Assembly: GCA_052386675.1 (NCBI GenBank) | Contig: JBQTJX010000034.1 | Span: forward strand, 6,978 to 70,977 | DNA length: 64,000 nucleotides | Source of the DNA: RBG-16-66-20 sp052386675 | Lineage (GTDB): Bacteria; Pseudomonadota; Gammaproteobacteria; Burkholderiales; SG8-39 | Direction: 5' to 3' | Shown: positions 49,753-58,732 of the stretch, piece after piece | Layout of the letters: every line of letters starts with the position of its first letter | How positions within the stretch are numbered: the first letter of the stretch is position 1 | Position numbers and translations under genes: made by a program | Notes under the pieces: generated by a model | What the model was told of the DNA's origin: nothing | Databases searched by the model: none | What the model saw: only the letters and a program-made list of their open reading frames with translations

Positions 49753-50631
49753 CTAGGTGCCGCGTCCCCAATATCCGCAATAGCGACGGACCACGTAGGG
49801 TCGTCCGTTCGCGTAGCCCGGCAGGTCCTTGTACTTCTCCAGCTGCAATTCGGCTTCGGCCGGGTTCCAGCAGCGCCCGGCCCGGGCCTGCTCCTTCACC
49901 TTCTCCGAGGCGTATTGCTGCAGCTCGATTTGCGCCTCCACGTCCTTCTTCGTCCCGAGCCGCCCGCCGGGCTGGCCGGGATGGCCCGGGATCATGCGGT
50001 CCCAGTCCATGGCGAGGATCTTCTTCATGGAGTCGATCGCTTCCTCAGGGTAGAAGTCGATCATGCCCAGCGCCGGGAAGGCGCCGACCGGGACCAGGTC
50101 GACCAGGAAGATCAGCCGGTGCTGCGGCAGGCGCAGCACGAGGGTGGTGTCGGAGTGGTTGCGCCCGACGTAGGTCAGCTCGATCTCGACCCCGCCCATG
50201 ACCAGGGTGCGCTGCGTGTCGAAGACTTCGTCGGGCAGGGGCGTGGCCGGGTCCTGGATCGCCGCCAGCCGCTCCTTCGTGCGCCGGAGCGCGAGGATGG
50301 AGGCGCCCGCGTCCTTGAAGGCCTGGCCGCCGGCAATGTGGTCGAAGTGGTGGTGGCTGTAGATGAGGTAGCGGATGGGCTTGTCGGTGACCTTGCGGAT
50401 CTCGGCGACGTACTGCGCGCCGCCCTGGGGCCGGCCGTAGGCCACCGGGTCGGTGGCAATCACGCTGTCGGCGGTGACAATGAAGATGGACTGGTGGTTG
50501 CCGTTGCGGAACAGGTAGACGTTGTCCGTCCCTTCCACTTTCCGCGTCTCGATTTGCGGTCGCGGGGCCTGCGCGGCGGCCGGAAGGGCGGCGACCAGGA
50601 CCAGAAGGACGGCCAGAATGCTGCGATGCAT
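49753..50631 (-). CDS. Exported metallo-beta-lactamase-fold hydrolase
   Basis: 292 aa. A signal peptide (MHRSILAVLLVLVAALPAAA) is followed by the HxHxDH motif in LIYSHHHFDHIAGG, a third histidine in GRNHSDTTLVL, the bridging aspartate in LIFLVDLVPVG and the last histidine in IPGHPGQPGG. The pattern is that of periplasmic quinoprotein-relay or SoxH-like MBL hydrolases rather than of a proven beta-lactamase. The C-terminal cysteines (RCWNPAE, YCGYWG) may form a disulfide. The hydrolase upstream starts 52 nt away on the same strand. Confidence 0.88.
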   Translation of the reverse strand: MHRSILAVLLVLVAALPAAAQAPRPQIETRKVEGTDNVYLFRNGNHQSIFIVTADSVIATDPVAYGRPQGGAQYVAEIRKVTDKPIRYLIYSHHHFDHIAGGQAFKDAGASILALRRTKERLAAIQDPATPLPDEVFDTQRTLVMGGVEIELTYVGRNHSDTTLVLRLPQHRLIFLVDLVPVGAFPALGMIDFYPEEAIDSMKKILAMDWDRMIPGHPGQPGGRLGTKKDVEAQIELQQYASEKVKEQARAGRCWNPAEAELQLEKYKDLPGYANGRPYVVRRYCGYWGRGT

Positions 50632-50683
50632 CGTTTTTTCCCCTTGGAGTTGCTGCTGCGGGGCAAACAGCGGACGTCGAACC

Positions 50684-51493
50684 TTATTCCTGCATGACGC
50701 GCCGGGCGATCTCGCGCGCCACCTCCCAGGTGGCGCAGAAGCGCGCGCCCGGCAGCAGCTCGCTCTTCAGGTTCCGCACCCGCTTCTCGATCTCCGGCAC
50801 GCGGTGCCGGAAGTAGAACTGCTCGCCGGTGAGGAGCAGGACCGGGCATTCAACCCGCTGGAGCGCGGCACCGAGGTCATAGCCAATGAGCGCGTTCAAC
50901 GCCTGCCAGCGGTCCCGGCCGCACTCGCTCTGGGCGCGGTTGATGCGGTCCATCCAGGATTGCGTCGGCCGCAGCGGCGCGTGGTCCGGGTCCTCCCGCA
51001 GCATGAAGTCGACGGTGCGCAGCGCGCCGAAGCCGCTCGCGTCCGCGGGCCGCAGCTTCGAGTTGAATTCCTCCAGCAGGCTGTCGGCGACCTTCTTCTC
51101 CAGCAGCGGGCAGTTCACCAGCACTGCGCGGCCGACCCGCGCCGGGGCTGCGGCCGCGAGCGCTACGCTCACCGCCGCGCCGGTGGCCTCGCCCAGCGCG
51201 GTGAACGGGCCAACGCCCAGCGCGTCCAGCACCTCGATCACGCAGTGCGCGTAGTCCGGGATGGTCGGCTGCAGCGCGAGGTGGTCCGACATGCCGTGGC
51301 CCGGATAGTCGATCGCGATCGCGCGCATGCGCGGCGAAAGCGCCCCGACCAGTTCCGCCATCAGTGCGGACGACTGCTGGTTGATGTGCAGCAGCACGAT
51401 CGCCGGGCCGGTGCCGGCCTCGCGGTAGTGGATATGGCCGTAGGACGTGCGGATCAATCCGCGGCGCAGTTCATCCTGGATGCCTTTTGCCAT
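50684..51493 (-). CDS. Alpha/beta hydrolase-fold protein without the serine nucleophile
   Basis: 269 aa with the hydrolase fold (IVLLHINQQSSALMAELVGA; AIDYPGHGMSDHL), but the nucleophile elbow reads ALGEATGAAV, that is GEATG instead of GxSxG, with alanine at the serine position. The C-terminal catalytic histidine region (usually GHxxxxE) reads GARFCATWE with no histidine. It may be inactive, binding-only, or use other chemistry. It is divergent from the acyl-CoA ligase gene (14 nt apart). Confidence 0.82.
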   Translation of the reverse strand: MAKGIQDELRRGLIRTSYGHIHYREAGTGPAIVLLHINQQSSALMAELVGALSPRMRAIAIDYPGHGMSDHLALQPTIPDYAHCVIEVLDALGVGPFTALGEATGAAVSVALAAAAPARVGRAVLVNCPLLEKKVADSLLEEFNSKLRPADASGFGALRTVDFMLREDPDHAPLRPTQSWMDRINRAQSECGRDRWQALNALIGYDLGAALQRVECPVLLLTGEQFYFRHRVPEIEKRVRNLKSELLPGARFCATWEVAREIARRVMQE

Positions 51494-51507
51494 AATCTGC
51501 CCGGTCC

Positions 51508-53088
51508 ATGATACAGACGCTTCCCGCCCTTTCGCGCGAGCATCTCGCCGCTCGACCCGGCGCCACCGCTTTCATCGTCGGCGAGCGGCGCGTCAGCCAT
51601 GCGGCGTTCGACGCCATGGGACGGAGTGCTGCGGCCTGGCTGCATGCGCAGGGCGTCGGGCCGGGCGATCGCGTCGCGGTCTGGCTGGTGAACCGGATGG
51701 AATGGCTGGCGCTGCTCTTCGGGCTGGCGCGCCTCGGCGCCTCGCTGGTGGCGGTGAACACGCGCTTTCGCTCCGCCGAACTGGAGCACATCCTCAGGAA
51801 ATCGCGCGCGAAGATGCTGGTCATCCAGCGCGGTTTGCGCCTGATCGATTTCACCGCGGTGCTGGAAGGCGCCAGCGCGGAAGCGGCGCAGGCGCTGGAG
51901 AAGGTGGCGGTGCTGGATGCCGGCCGCGACCTGCCGGCGCGTGTGCTGGACAGGCCGGCAGTCGCGTTCGACGCGCTGGAGCGCGACTACCCGGATGCGC
52001 CGGACTGCGCCACGGAGGACGCGGTGCTGGCGATGTTCACCACCTCGGGAACCACCAAGGGCCCCAAGCTGGTCATGCATACGCAGAAGACCGTTTCGCT
52101 GCACGCGCGGCGCTGCGCAGAAAGCTACGGTTTCGACCGGCACGGCGCCTGCCTGCTGGGCGGGTTGCCGTTCTGCGGCGTGTTCGGGTTCAGCAGCACG
52201 CTTGGCGCCTACGCCGGCGGCGCACCAGTGGTGATGATGGAGACCTACGACGGCGCGAAGGCCGCGGCGCTGATGACGGCGCACAGGGTGACGCATATGT
52301 TCGGCGGCGACGAGTTGTACCGCCGCCTGCTCGAGGCCGCCCCCGGGCCGCGGCCTTTTCCCGACGCCAGGCTGTTCGGCTTCGCGGCCCTCGCCCCCGG
52401 GGGCAACGCGGTGGCGCTGGAGGGCGTTGCGCGCGGCTTGCCCATGGCCGGGCTGTACGGCTCCAGCGAAGTGCACGCGCTGTTCTCGGTGCAGCCGGAG
52501 GGCCTGCCGCCGGAGAAGCGCATCGAGGGCGGCGGCGCTGCGGCCTCGACAGACGCGATGGTCCGCATCCGCGACGTCGCGACCGGCGAGCTGGCGGCGC
52601 CGGGCGTGAGCGGGGATCTCGAGATCCGCTCGCCCACCAATTTCACCGGCTACTTCGACGACCCGGCCACCACGGCAGAAGCCATCGGCGCCGACGGTTT
52701 CTTCCGCACGGGCGACATCGGCAAGCTGCTGGCCGACGGCCGCTTCATCTACGAGACGCGCAAGGGCGACGCCATCCGGCTGGCCGGCTTCCTGGTGGAC
52801 CCGATGGAAATCGAGGACGCCATCAAGCGCGACCCTGCGGTGGCAGGCGCGCAGGTGGTGGCGGTGGACATCGGCGGCGAGCAGCGACCGGTGGCCTTCG
52901 TGATTCCCGCGCCGGGCGCCGCGCCCACGGAGGCGGGCATCGTGGCCGGGCTGCGCGGGGTCATCGCCGCATTCAAGGTGCCGGCGCGGGTCTGGTTGGT
53001 GGACGCGTTCCCGACCACGCCGAGCGCCAATGGCACCAAGATCCAGCGGGGCGCGTTGCGCGCCAGGGCGCAGTCGCTCCTGCTATAG
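51508..53088 (+). CDS. AMP-dependent acyl-CoA synthetase/ligase
   Basis: 526 aa, ANL superfamily. P-loop TTSGTTKGPKLVMHTQKT, adenine-binding YGSSEVHALF, GDIG hinge and ribose motif FRTGDIGKLLADGRFIYETR, and the A8/A10 lysine region ending SANGTKIQRGALR. It activates a carboxylic acid as acyl-AMP and forms the CoA thioester. The substrate pocket does not allow a call. CATAAT lies 11 nt before ATG. Confidence 0.93.
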   Translation: MIQTLPALSREHLAARPGATAFIVGERRVSHAAFDAMGRSAAAWLHAQGVGPGDRVAVWLVNRMEWLALLFGLARLGASLVAVNTRFRSAELEHILRKSRAKMLVIQRGLRLIDFTAVLEGASAEAAQALEKVAVLDAGRDLPARVLDRPAVAFDALERDYPDAPDCATEDAVLAMFTTSGTTKGPKLVMHTQKTVSLHARRCAESYGFDRHGACLLGGLPFCGVFGFSSTLGAYAGGAPVVMMETYDGAKAAALMTAHRVTHMFGGDELYRRLLEAAPGPRPFPDARLFGFAALAPGGNAVALEGVARGLPMAGLYGSSEVHALFSVQPEGLPPEKRIEGGGAAASTDAMVRIRDVATGELAAPGVSGDLEIRSPTNFTGYFDDPATTAEAIGADGFFRTGDIGKLLADGRFIYETRKGDAIRLAGFLVDPMEIEDAIKRDPAVAGAQVVAVDIGGEQRPVAFVIPAPGAAPTEAGIVAGLRGVIAAFKVPARVWLVDAFPTTPSANGTKIQRGALRARAQSLLL

Positions 53089-53097
53089 ACTGGAAGC

Positions 53098-54162
53098 GTG
53101 CCGACGATCTCCACGCGAACGCCGCTGTTCGTCAGCCGCGGGCTTCCGGTGATGCAGAACCGCCTGTTCCCGGACCGGGCGTCGGCCCTGTCCTGCGCGA
53201 CCGCGGACATGGTGCTGGTGCAGGACGCGAACGGTATCGTGGTCAACTCCGCGTTCGACCCCGCGCTGCTGCGCTACGACGCGTTCTACGACAATGAAGT
53301 CGCCCATTCGCCGACCTTCCGCAAGCACCTGCACGACGTGCTGGGCATCGTGCGGCGCCACCTGTCCGGGCGGATAGTCGAAGTCGGTTGCGGCAAGGGC
53401 GCGTTCCTGGAACTGATGCTGGAGGCCGGGATGGACGCGCTCGGGATCGATCCGGCCTACACCGGCAACCGCCCGGAGGTGCTGAGGGCCCCGTTCGACG
53501 AATCCATGGAGATCGTGGCAGACGGCATCGTGCTGCGGCACACGCTGGAACACGTCCAGGAACCCGTCCGCTTCCTCGAAGGGATCGCCCGGGCGAACAG
53601 GGGCGGCGGGAGGATCTACATCGAGGTGCCGTGCCTCGACTGGATCCTGGCGCATCGGGCGTGGTTCGACATTTTCTACGAGCACGTCAACTTCTTCCGG
53701 CTGGATGACTTCCGCCGCATGTTCGGCACGGTGCACGATTCGGGGCGGATATTCGGCGGACAGTACCTGTACGTGGTGGCGGACCTGTCCACGCTGAAGC
53801 CGATGGCGCAAGGCCCGGCCGTGTCCTTCCCGGCCGACTTCCTCGCCGACATGGACGTCGCCGTCAGCGGCAAGGCGGCAATCTGGGGTGCGGCGTCAAA
53901 AGGCGTCATCTTCGCCACCGCCCTGCACCGGCGCGGGGTCCGGATCGACGTCGTGATCGACACCAACAAGGCGAAGCAGGGCCTGTTCCTGCCCGTGACC
54001 GGATACGAGGTCCGTTCGCCCGGGGACGGCCTGCGGCACCTGTCGCCCGGGGACACGATCTTCGTCATGAACTCGAATTACCTGGACGAGATCCGGAAGC
54101 AGGGCGGGACAGGCTTCCGCTATGTTGCGGTCGACCGTGCCGGGCCGCCCGCCGCGCGCTAG
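53098..54162 (+). CDS. Class I SAM-dependent methyltransferase, C-methyltransferase type
   Basis: 354 aa from GTG 53098. SAM site IVEVGCGKGAFLELMLEAGM (about residues 92-111), post-motif region VLRHTLEHVQEP and a C-terminal half typical of NDP-sugar C-methyltransferases: AIWGAASKGVIFATALHRRG then DTNKAKQGLFLPVTGYEV. The N-terminal zinc-binding segment of that family is absent. No sugar-nucleotide genes are adjacent, so the substrate is open. Confidence 0.82.
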   Translation: MPTISTRTPLFVSRGLPVMQNRLFPDRASALSCATADMVLVQDANGIVVNSAFDPALLRYDAFYDNEVAHSPTFRKHLHDVLGIVRRHLSGRIVEVGCGKGAFLELMLEAGMDALGIDPAYTGNRPEVLRAPFDESMEIVADGIVLRHTLEHVQEPVRFLEGIARANRGGGRIYIEVPCLDWILAHRAWFDIFYEHVNFFRLDDFRRMFGTVHDSGRIFGGQYLYVVADLSTLKPMAQGPAVSFPADFLADMDVAVSGKAAIWGAASKGVIFATALHRRGVRIDVVIDTNKAKQGLFLPVTGYEVRSPGDGLRHLSPGDTIFVMNSNYLDEIRKQGGTGFRYVAVDRAGPPAAR

Positions 54163-54213
54163 CCGCGTCTTTGCTATATTGAAGCCTGGCAACCACTGAA
54201 AGGAGGTGATCCA

Positions 54214-54294
54214 GTGCGAGACCCCAGAGGCACGACCGGCGAGAGGTGCTCATTGACCGGATCATTTCTGAAGTCAGGGAGCGTCTCCGGCTAG
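54214..54294 (+). CDS. Possible 26-residue peptide behind a perfect Shine-Dalgarno sequence
   Basis: GTG 54214 starts 7 nt after GGAGG. The peptide begins RDPRGTTGERCSLTG and ends before TAG 54292. It is too short for family recognition. The remarkable ribosome-binding site is the main evidence for translation. An overlapping frame from GTG 54246 runs through the terminator and is rejected. Confidence 0.4.
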   Translation: MRDPRGTTGERCSLTGSFLKSGSVSG

Positions 54295-54321
54295 ACAGCC
54301 GGGAATGCCGCAGCAACACCG

Positions 54322-54356
54322 GCCCCGGGCCGCGCGAGCGACCCGGGGCTTTTTTT
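54322..54356 (+). terminator. Intrinsic terminator of the short transcription unit
   Basis: Stem GCCCCGGG/CCCGGGGC, 12-nt loop, seven T residues. Confidence 0.92.
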
Positions 54357-54396
54357 GCATTGCCCGGAATTGGCGGGCCTGTTAAATTCCCTGTCG

Positions 54397-55089
54397 ATGT
54401 CGACAATTCCAGCGTTGGCCGCCGAGCGCGGCGCCGCGATGCGCAAGCCCAAGGCGCCAGCGGCCAACCGCGCCGGGATCCTGCTCGCCGCGCAGGACGA
54501 ATTCGCCTCGCGCGGCTTCAAGGGCGCCAGCATGGACGCGATCGCGGCGCGCACCCGCACCACGCGAGCGCTGATCAACTACTACTTCGGCAGCAAGGAG
54601 AAGCTGTACCTGGCGGTGCTGGAGCAGGTGTACTCCGAGATCCGCGAGGCGGAAGCCAAGCTGGCGCTCGAGCACCTGCCGCCGGCGGACGCGCTGCGCC
54701 GCATCGTCGAATTCACCTATCACTACTACCTGGAGCATGAGGGTTTCGTGCGCCTGGTAGTGGCGGAAAACCAGGCCCGCGGCCGGCACCTGAAGAAATC
54801 CCGCGCGATGCGCACCCTGAACCGCCCGATCATCGACACCCTCGGCCGCGTGCTGGAGCGCGGCAGGCGCGAGGGCGCGTTCCGCGCCGATGCCGATACT
54901 GTAGAGGTGCACAAGGCGATCGCGGCGCTCGGCATGTTCAACGTCACCAACCAGTACACCTTCGCCTCCATCTTCCAGAGGGAGATGGGCGCGAAGGGCG
55001 ATGTCCACCGGCGTTGCGCCATGGTGGCCGACATGGTCCTCGGCTACCTGGAGCGCGACTGCCGCGCCCGCCGTCCCGTTTCTTCCTAG
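54397..55089 (+). CDS. TetR-family transcription regulator
   Basis: 230 aa from ATG 54397; ATG 54439 is an alternative nearer the helix-turn-helix. NRAGILLAAQDEFASRGFKG, then SMDAIAARTRTTRALINYYF and GSKEKLYLAVLEQV is the classic TetR DNA-binding domain. The ligand domain is alpha-helical (FVRLVVAENQARGRHLKK). It lies 16 nt before the TRAP genes and is probably their regulator. TTAAAT at 54382-54387 may be its -10 box. Confidence 0.9.
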   Translation: MSTIPALAAERGAAMRKPKAPAANRAGILLAAQDEFASRGFKGASMDAIAARTRTTRALINYYFGSKEKLYLAVLEQVYSEIREAEAKLALEHLPPADALRRIVEFTYHYYLEHEGFVRLVVAENQARGRHLKKSRAMRTLNRPIIDTLGRVLERGRREGAFRADADTVEVHKAIAALGMFNVTNQYTFASIFQREMGAKGDVHRRCAMVADMVLGYLERDCRARRPVSS

Positions 55090-55105
55090 GAGGAGGAGCA
55101 CCACC

Positions 55106-56095
55106 ATGAGCAATCGCATCGACCGCCGTACCGCACTCAAGGCCGGAGCCGCGCTGGCCGCCGCCGCCGCGCTGCCGGCCCGGGCACAGGCCAAGCCCGT
55201 CATCCGCTTCGCGGCAGTGTTCTCCGACAAGGACATCCGCGCCGGCATGATCCAGATGTTCGCCAGGGACGTGGAGGGCGACTTCAAGGTCGAGCCGTTC
55301 TACAACGGCACGCTGTTCAAGCAGGGCACCGAACTGGTGGCGCTGCAGCGCGACAACCTGGAGATGGGCAACATCGCGCCGCAGGACATCTCCAAGCAGG
55401 TGCCGGCCTGGTCCATCCTGACTTCGGCCTACCTGTTCCGCGACGCCAATCACTTGAACGCGTTTTTCGCCAGCAGCCTGGGCGCCGAGATGAAGAAGAT
55501 GGCCGAGGATCAGGTGAAGGTGAAGATCCTGGGGCCGACCTTCTTCGGCACGCGCCAGGTCGGCCTGAAGCCGAAGAAGCGCATCACCACGCCCGCCGAC
55601 CTGGCCGGGGTCAAGCTGCGCATGCCCCCGGGCGACGCCTGGCAGCTGCTCGGGCGGTCCCTCGGCGCCAACCCGACGCCCATGGCCTATGCCGAGACCT
55701 ACACCGGCCTGCAGACCGGCGCCATCGACGGCCAGGACAACCCGCTGCCCAACGTGCAGAACATGAAGTTCTTCGAGGTGATGTCGCAGATCGTGCTGAC
55801 CTCGCACCTGGTGGGCTACGACCTGCTGACGGTGAACCTGAAGACCTGGAACGGCCTGTCCCCGGCGAAGCAGAGGGCTTTCCAGGCTGCCGCTGACAAG
55901 GCGATCGCCTGGAGCGCGTCCGAGCACCTGAAGCGCGAGGCCGAACTGGCCGATGGCTTCAGGAAGCAGGGGCTGGAGGTGTACGCGCCGAACGTGAACG
56001 CCTTCCGTGACCACGCGCAGAAGGTCTACCTTGCCTCGGACGAGGCCAGGGCCTGGCCCAGGGGAATGCTCGAGAAGATCAACGCGCTGAAGTGA
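55106..56095 (+). CDS. TRAP transporter substrate-binding protein (DctP)
   Basis: 329 aa; AGGAGGAGG before ATG 55106 is a strong ribosome-binding site. A twin-arginine-type signal (DRRTALKAGAALAAAAALPA) suggests Tat export. DctP core: RDNLEMGNIAPQDISKQVPA, KKRITTPADLAGVKLRMPPG (arginine that pairs with the carboxylate of the ligand) and YAETYTGLQTGAIDGQDNPL. It delivers a carboxylic acid to the membrane components encoded next. Confidence 0.93.
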   Translation: MSNRIDRRTALKAGAALAAAAALPARAQAKPVIRFAAVFSDKDIRAGMIQMFARDVEGDFKVEPFYNGTLFKQGTELVALQRDNLEMGNIAPQDISKQVPAWSILTSAYLFRDANHLNAFFASSLGAEMKKMAEDQVKVKILGPTFFGTRQVGLKPKKRITTPADLAGVKLRMPPGDAWQLLGRSLGANPTPMAYAETYTGLQTGAIDGQDNPLPNVQNMKFFEVMSQIVLTSHLVGYDLLTVNLKTWNGLSPAKQRAFQAAADKAIAWSASEHLKREAELADGFRKQGLEVYAPNVNAFRDHAQKVYLASDEARAWPRGMLEKINALK

Positions 56096-56105
56096 CGCGC
56101 GCGTG

Positions 56106-56588
56106 ATGGGGAAAGCGGGAGCCTGGCTGCGGCGCAGGGCGGAAAACGTCGCCGCGGCCATGCTCGCGGTGATGTTCGCCGCGTTCGTCCTGCAGGTCGT
56201 ATTCCGCTACGTCTTCAACTTCCCGGTCGGCTGGACCTCGGAGCTGACGGTCATCTGCTGGCTCTGGCTCGTGCTCTGGGGCTCGGCGTTCGTGTTGCGC
56301 GCGGACGAGGAGATCCGCTTCGACCTCCTCAGCGCCACCGTGGGCCGGCGCGCGCGCCTTGCCATGGCTGCCGTGTGCGCGCTGGCGCTTGTGATCCTGT
56401 ATGGCAGCGCGCTCAGGCCGTCATACGCCTATGTCAGCTTCATGAAGGTGGAGAAGTCCTCCTACCTCAAGATCCCGATGGATTGGCTGTACTCGATCTT
56501 CCTGGTGTTCATGGTCGCGGCCATTGTGCGCTACCTGTGGGTGCTGGTGCAGATGCTGCGCTGCCGGGATCCCGAAGCGCCCGAGTGA
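56106..56588 (+). CDS. TRAP transporter small membrane subunit (DctQ)
   Basis: 160 aa from ATG 56106 (GTG 56103 would add one). Four membrane helices with the DctQ signature FVLQVVFRYVFNFPVGWTSE followed by ELTVICWLWLVLWGSAFVLR. It forms the membrane complex with DctM. GTGA overlap with the next gene. Confidence 0.9.
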   Translation: MGKAGAWLRRRAENVAAAMLAVMFAAFVLQVVFRYVFNFPVGWTSELTVICWLWLVLWGSAFVLRADEEIRFDLLSATVGRRARLAMAAVCALALVILYGSALRPSYAYVSFMKVEKSSYLKIPMDWLYSIFLVFMVAAIVRYLWVLVQMLRCRDPEAPE

Positions 56589-57880
56589 GCACCGCGTTCC
56601 TGCTCGCCCTGCTGGCGATCGTCGCGCTCAGCCTGCTCGGCCTGCCCATCGGGCACGCCATGATCGGCGGCTCGATTCTCTACCTGCACGCCAAGGGCCT
56701 CGATCCTGGCACCGCGGCCGAACAACTGCTCAACGGCATGTACACCAGCTACCTGCTCCTGGCGATCCCGCTGTTCATCCTCGCCGCCGAGTTCATGAAC
56801 AGCGGCAGCATCATGGACAGGCTGCTGCGCTTGTGCAACGCGCTGGTGGGGCGCTTCCGCGGCGGCCTCGCCCAGGTCAATGTGGCGCAGAGCATCATCT
56901 TCGCCAGCATGTCGGGTTCCGCGCTGGCGGATGCCGCCGGCAGCGGCAAGATCATGCAGACGCTGATGACCAGGGACGGCAAGTACACGCCGGCCTTTGC
57001 CGCCGCCCTGACCTCGGTGTCCTCGGTGATCGGCCCGATCCTGCCGCCGTCCATCCCGCTGGTGCTGTACGCGCTGGTCTCGGATACCTCCATCGGCTAC
57101 CTGTTCCTCGCGGGCGTCATTCCGGGCCTGCTCATCGGCGCGGTGCAGATGGGCCTGATCGCCGCCATCGCGCGTCGGCGCAAATTCCCGGTCGAGGAAC
57201 GCGTTCCGCTGCGCGATCTGCCCCGCATCACCCGGGAGGCGTTCCCGGCGCTGATGATGCCGGTAATCCTGCTTGGGCTGCTCTACAGCGGGGTCACCAC
57301 GCCCACCGAGGCCGCGGCCGCGGCGGCGGCCTACGCGCTGCTGGTGTCGGCGCTGCTCTACCGCAGCATCGGCTGGAGGGACGTCTACCGGTCGCTGGCC
57401 GCCAGCGCGCGCATCACCATCTCCATTGGCATGCTGATCGCCGGCGCGCTGGTGTTCAACTACGTGATCACGGTGGAGAACATCCCGAAGGCGGTCGCCG
57501 CGGCACTGCAGGCCTGGCAGCTGCCGCCGTGGATGTTCCTGCTGACGGCGAACGTCCTGCTGCTGGCGCTGGGCTGTTTCCTGGAGGGAACCACGATCCT
57601 GCTGGTGATCCTCCCGGTACTGCTGCCCACTGCCCAGGCGCTGGGCATCGACCCGGTGCATTTTGGCATCGTGGCGGTGGTCAACATCATGATCGGCCTG
57701 GTGACGCCGCCTTACGGCCTGCTACTGTTCATGATGGCGAAGATCACGGAGGTGCCGCTGCGCGAACTGGTGCGAGAAGTGCTGCCCTTCCTGTGGGTGA
57801 TGCTCGGTGCGCTGGCGCTGATCACGGCGCTTCCGGACGTGGTGTTGTATTTGCCGCGGCTGCTGGGATACAGGGGCTGA
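56585..57880 (+). CDS. TRAP transporter large membrane subunit (DctM)
   Basis: 431 aa from GTG 56585. The hydrophobic family signatures GLPIGHAMIGGSILYLHAKG, QSIIFASMSGSALADAAGSG and VIGPILPPSIPLVLYALVSD are all present. It catalyses sodium-driven import of the acid bound by DctP. The shikimate-dehydrogenase-like gene follows 3 nt later, suggesting that a quinate- or shikimate-like acid is imported. Confidence 0.93.
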   Translation: MSTAFLLALLAIVALSLLGLPIGHAMIGGSILYLHAKGLDPGTAAEQLLNGMYTSYLLLAIPLFILAAEFMNSGSIMDRLLRLCNALVGRFRGGLAQVNVAQSIIFASMSGSALADAAGSGKIMQTLMTRDGKYTPAFAAALTSVSSVIGPILPPSIPLVLYALVSDTSIGYLFLAGVIPGLLIGAVQMGLIAAIARRRKFPVEERVPLRDLPRITREAFPALMMPVILLGLLYSGVTTPTEAAAAAAAYALLVSALLYRSIGWRDVYRSLAASARITISIGMLIAGALVFNYVITVENIPKAVAAALQAWQLPPWMFLLTANVLLLALGCFLEGTTILLVILPVLLPTAQALGIDPVHFGIVAVVNIMIGLVTPPYGLLLFMMAKITEVPLRELVREVLPFLWVMLGALALITALPDVVLYLPRLLGYRG

Positions 57881-57883
57881 GAC

Positions 57884-58732
57884 ATGGATATCCGCTGCGG
57901 ACTGATCGGCGCCGGAATCCAGGGCTCGCGCTCGCCCGCGCTGCATGAGGCTGAAGCGAAAGCGCAAGGCCTGGAACTCAGCTACAGGTTGATCGACCTG
58001 GACGTGCTCGGCATGGGCGCCGGAGCGTTGCCAGGTTTGCTCGATGACGCGGTGCGCCGCGGTTTCAGCGGCCTCAATATCACTTTCCCGTGCAAACAGG
58101 CGGTCATACCGCTGCTGCATGCCGTTTCCGACGAGGCGCAAGCCATTGGCGCGGTGAACACTGTGGTGATCGCGGATGGAAAGCTGACCGGCCACAACAC
58201 GGACGGTCCGGGCTGGGCCTGGGGTTTCCGCCGCGCGCTGCCAGGCGCAGACGTCTCCCGGGTGGCGCTTCTCGGCGCGGGCGGTGCCGGCTCGGCGTGC
58301 GCGGATGCGATCCTGCGCCTCGGCGCCAGCGAGCTGGTGATCGTGGACCGCGAACCGGGGCGCGGCCTCGCTCTCGCCGCGCGCATGAACTCGATCCACG
58401 GCCCGCGCTGCTCGGCGGCCGCGGATGTGGCGCAGGCGCTCGCGGGCGCTTCGGGCCTGATCCATGCGACGCCGACCGGGATGGCGAAGCTGCCCGGCCT
58501 GCCGCTTGCGTCGTCGCTGCTGCACCCGGGCATGTGGGTATCGGAGGTGGTCTACGTCCCGCTCGAAACCGAGTTGTTGCGCGCCGCCCGGCGCGCCGGC
58601 TGTGCGGTCATGGACGGCGGCCACATGAACGTCGGCCAGGCGCTCGGCGGCTTCCGGCTTTTCACCGGCCGTGACGCCGACGCGGCGAGAATGGAAGCCC
58701 GTTTCAGGAGCCTGATGGAGGCCTCCCCATGA
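57884..58732 (+). CDS. Shikimate/quinate dehydrogenase-like protein
   Basis: 282 aa. LIGAGIQGSRSPALHEAEAK (substrate serines), NITFPCKQAVIP (catalytic lysine), GAVNTVV, GHNTDGPGW (catalytic aspartate) and the NAD(P) loop LLGAGGAGSACADAI are all intact. It reduces or oxidises a dehydroshikimate/dehydroquinate-type compound. The first motif, GAGIQGSRSP, is longer than AroE's usual GxPIxHSxSP, and the TRAP-operon context points to a catabolic paralogue rather than the aromatic biosynthesis enzyme. Confidence 0.87.
   Translation: MDIRCGLIGAGIQGSRSPALHEAEAKAQGLELSYRLIDLDVLGMGAGALPGLLDDAVRRGFSGLNITFPCKQAVIPLLHAVSDEAQAIGAVNTVVIADGKLTGHNTDGPGWAWGFRRALPGADVSRVALLGAGGAGSACADAILRLGASELVIVDREPGRGLALAARMNSIHGPRCSAAADVAQALAGASGLIHATPTGMAKLPGLPLASSLLHPGMWVSEVVYVPLETELLRAARRAGCAVMDGGHMNVGQALGGFRLFTGRDADAARMEARFRSLMEASP

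Larger units (their letters stand above)
54170..54356 (+). ncRNA. Short independent transcription unit (small RNA or micropeptide mRNA)
   Basis: An extended -10 box (TGCTATATT, 54172-54180) precedes a roughly 170-nt unit ending in a strong terminator at 54322-54356. AAAGGAGGTGATCC at 54199-54212 is the exact complement of the conserved 3' end of 16S rRNA. It may be translated (54214-54294) or act by sequestering ribosomes. A -35 box is not obvious. Confidence 0.55.

Noticed and set aside
49784..49799. GACGGACCACG resembling a REP core
   Set aside because: Only 11 nt match, with no hairpin, and it lies inside the coding end of the metallo-beta-lactamase-fold gene (YVVRR); coincidence is likely.
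54246..54740. Open frame running from the short transcription unit into the TetR region
   Set aside because: It passes through the intrinsic terminator and overlaps the well-supported TetR frame; its translation is low-complexity Arg/Gly/Pro.
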